DNA of 14,943 nt. Origin: Bacillota bacterium. Its GTDB lineage: Bacteria; Bacillota; DTU025. The DNA lies in the NCBI GenBank assembly GCA_012842765.1, contig DUWJ01000268.1, positions 1 through 14,943 on the forward strand, written 5' to 3'. The position numbers and the translations under genes were made by a program. A model generated the notes under the pieces. That model had not been told where the DNA came from. It saw nothing but the letters and a program-made list of their open reading frames with translations, and searched no databases. Position 1 is the stretch's first letter; each line of letters starts with the position of its first letter. Of this stretch, positions 14,127 to 14,943 are shown piece by piece.

Positions 14127-14943
14127 ATGAAGGTTAAGCGTGGGCTTCTCGCCGTCGTTTGTGGCGCATTGATTCTATCTCTCGCCATCATCCCGTCGAT
14201 GGCGGCAGATCCCCTTGTAGTATGGTGTGAGCCACAAAAAATGGGAACCATAGAGCCTCTTGCAGCCCAGTGGAGCAAACAGACAGGCATTCCCGTGAAG
14301 GTTGAACCCGTAGGCGTTCTCGAAACCGCCAACAAAGTGCAGTTGGCCGGGCCGATGGGCAAAGGGCCAGATGTGTTCTGCTGTCTTTCTGGCCAGCTGG
14401 GCATGTTAGTGGTCACAGGGACCGTGGCCCCAGTCGATCCCAAGGTCTTCGATCTGTCCAACTTCATGAAAGTAGGCGTTGATGCAGCCACCTTCGATGG
14501 CAAACTGTACGGCGTGCCGTACGACATTTCCAGTGTGGCAATGATCTACAACAAAAAGATCTGGCCTGAAGCACCCAAAACCTTTGACGAGATGATCGCC
14601 AGGTCCCGCGACTTGCAAAAGAAGGGCATGTTCGGAATCTTGTGGCCCCTGGAGAACTTCTACTTCACTTATGCGATAATGGCGGGCTATGGCGGGTATG
14701 TCTTTGCCCCCACTAAATCAGGATGGAACACGAAGGATATCGGACTTGCCAACCCAGGATCTGTGAAAGCGATCAAGCTGCTCAAGACGCTCAGAGACGA
14801 AGGGCTCATCCCTGTCGGCACCGACCACGTGGTTGCTCCTGCCAAGTTCAGTGAGGGAAAGGCAGCCGCCATCATCGACGGCTCCTGGGCTCTGCCCGGA
14901 ATCAAGCAGGCTGGCATCGATTATGGAGTGGCGCCCATTCCGA
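14127..14943 (+). CDS. ABC transporter sugar-binding protein, MalE-like (SBP2), partial at window end
   Basis: 272 codons are present before the sequence ends, with no stop; the paralogue is 401 residues long. The signal peptide (KVKRGLLAVVCGALILSLA ... PSMA|ADP) and the motifs WCEPQKMGTIEPLAAQW, GKLYGVPYD, MIYNKK and AAAIIDGSWALPG are as in SBP1. About 32 of 272 residues differ, so the two probably bind the same or a closely related ligand. AAAGGAGGAAAGG at 14110-14122 precedes the ATG and resembles the leader of SBP1 (AGAGGAGGAAAG at 7273-7284). There is no lipobox cysteine. It is the fourth gene of the operon, behind the two permease genes. Confidence 0.95.
   Translation, partial: MKVKRGLLAVVCGALILSLAIIPSMAADPLVVWCEPQKMGTIEPLAAQWSKQTGIPVKVEPVGVLETANKVQLAGPMGKGPDVFCCLSGQLGMLVVTGTVAPVDPKVFDLSNFMKVGVDAATFDGKLYGVPYDISSVAMIYNKKIWPEAPKTFDEMIARSRDLQKKGMFGILWPLENFYFTYAIMAGYGGYVFAPTKSGWNTKDIGLANPGSVKAIKLLKTLRDEGLIPVGTDHVVAPAKFSEGKAAAIIDGSWALPGIKQAGIDYGVAPIP

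Overview
The window looks like one contiguous stretch of an anaerobic bacterial chromosome carrying corrinoid (vitamin B12)-dependent methyl-transfer genes and a maltose-type sugar importer. Strong GGAGG-type ribosome binding sites, TTG and GTG starts, consensus TTGACA/TATTAT promoters and the gene families (PocR regulator, corrinoid protein, MtaA/MtbA-like transferase, RACo-like activator) suggest an acetogen-like or syntrophic Firmicutes-type lineage or a relative. The two periplasmic binding proteins have ordinary signal peptides with no lipobox cysteine, which hints at a two-membrane cell. I cannot name the organism.

Region 1 (40-5841, + strand) is a methyltransferase module: a PocR-AraC regulator, a corrinoid protein (DxHxxG), an MtaA/MtbA-like zinc methyltransferase of the uroporphyrinogen decarboxylase (URO-D) superfamily, a RACo-like ATP-dependent reductive activator with a 2Fe-2S domain, and a stand-alone protein resembling the activation domain of methionine synthase. 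No obvious substrate-specific first methyltransferase (MT1) lies inside this operon.

Region 2 (5996-6739, - strand) is a lone metal-dependent amidohydrolase-2 family enzyme, convergent with region 1 and divergent from region 3.

Region 3 (6811-10335, + strand) has a strong promoter with an overlapping dyad operator, a decayed remnant, a sugar-binding protein (SBP1), a large intercistronic hairpin, and a fused ThuA-Gfo/Idh/MocA protein of visibly lower GC. The remnant is the most informative piece. It is the first ~60 codons of a URO-D-family gene, joined out of frame to the last ~22 codons of a MalG-type permease gene.

Region 4 (10429-14943, + strand) is the intact relative of that ancestor: the same promoter and operator, then URO-D-family gene, malF-like, malG-like and SBP2 (cut by the window end). 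Regions 3 and 4 are therefore a duplicated operon in which copy 1 lost about 3.2 kb between the URO-D start and the malG end, but kept its promoter, operator and binding protein.

Working hypothesis (inference): the importer brings in a sugar-like, possibly O-methylated, compound; the region 4 URO-D protein acts on it, perhaps as a demethylating MT1; the region 1 corrinoid protein and MtaA-like transferase carry the methyl group on; and the two activators keep the cobalt reduced. The ThuA-Gfo/Idh fusion and the amidohydrolase could process the remaining carbon skeleton.
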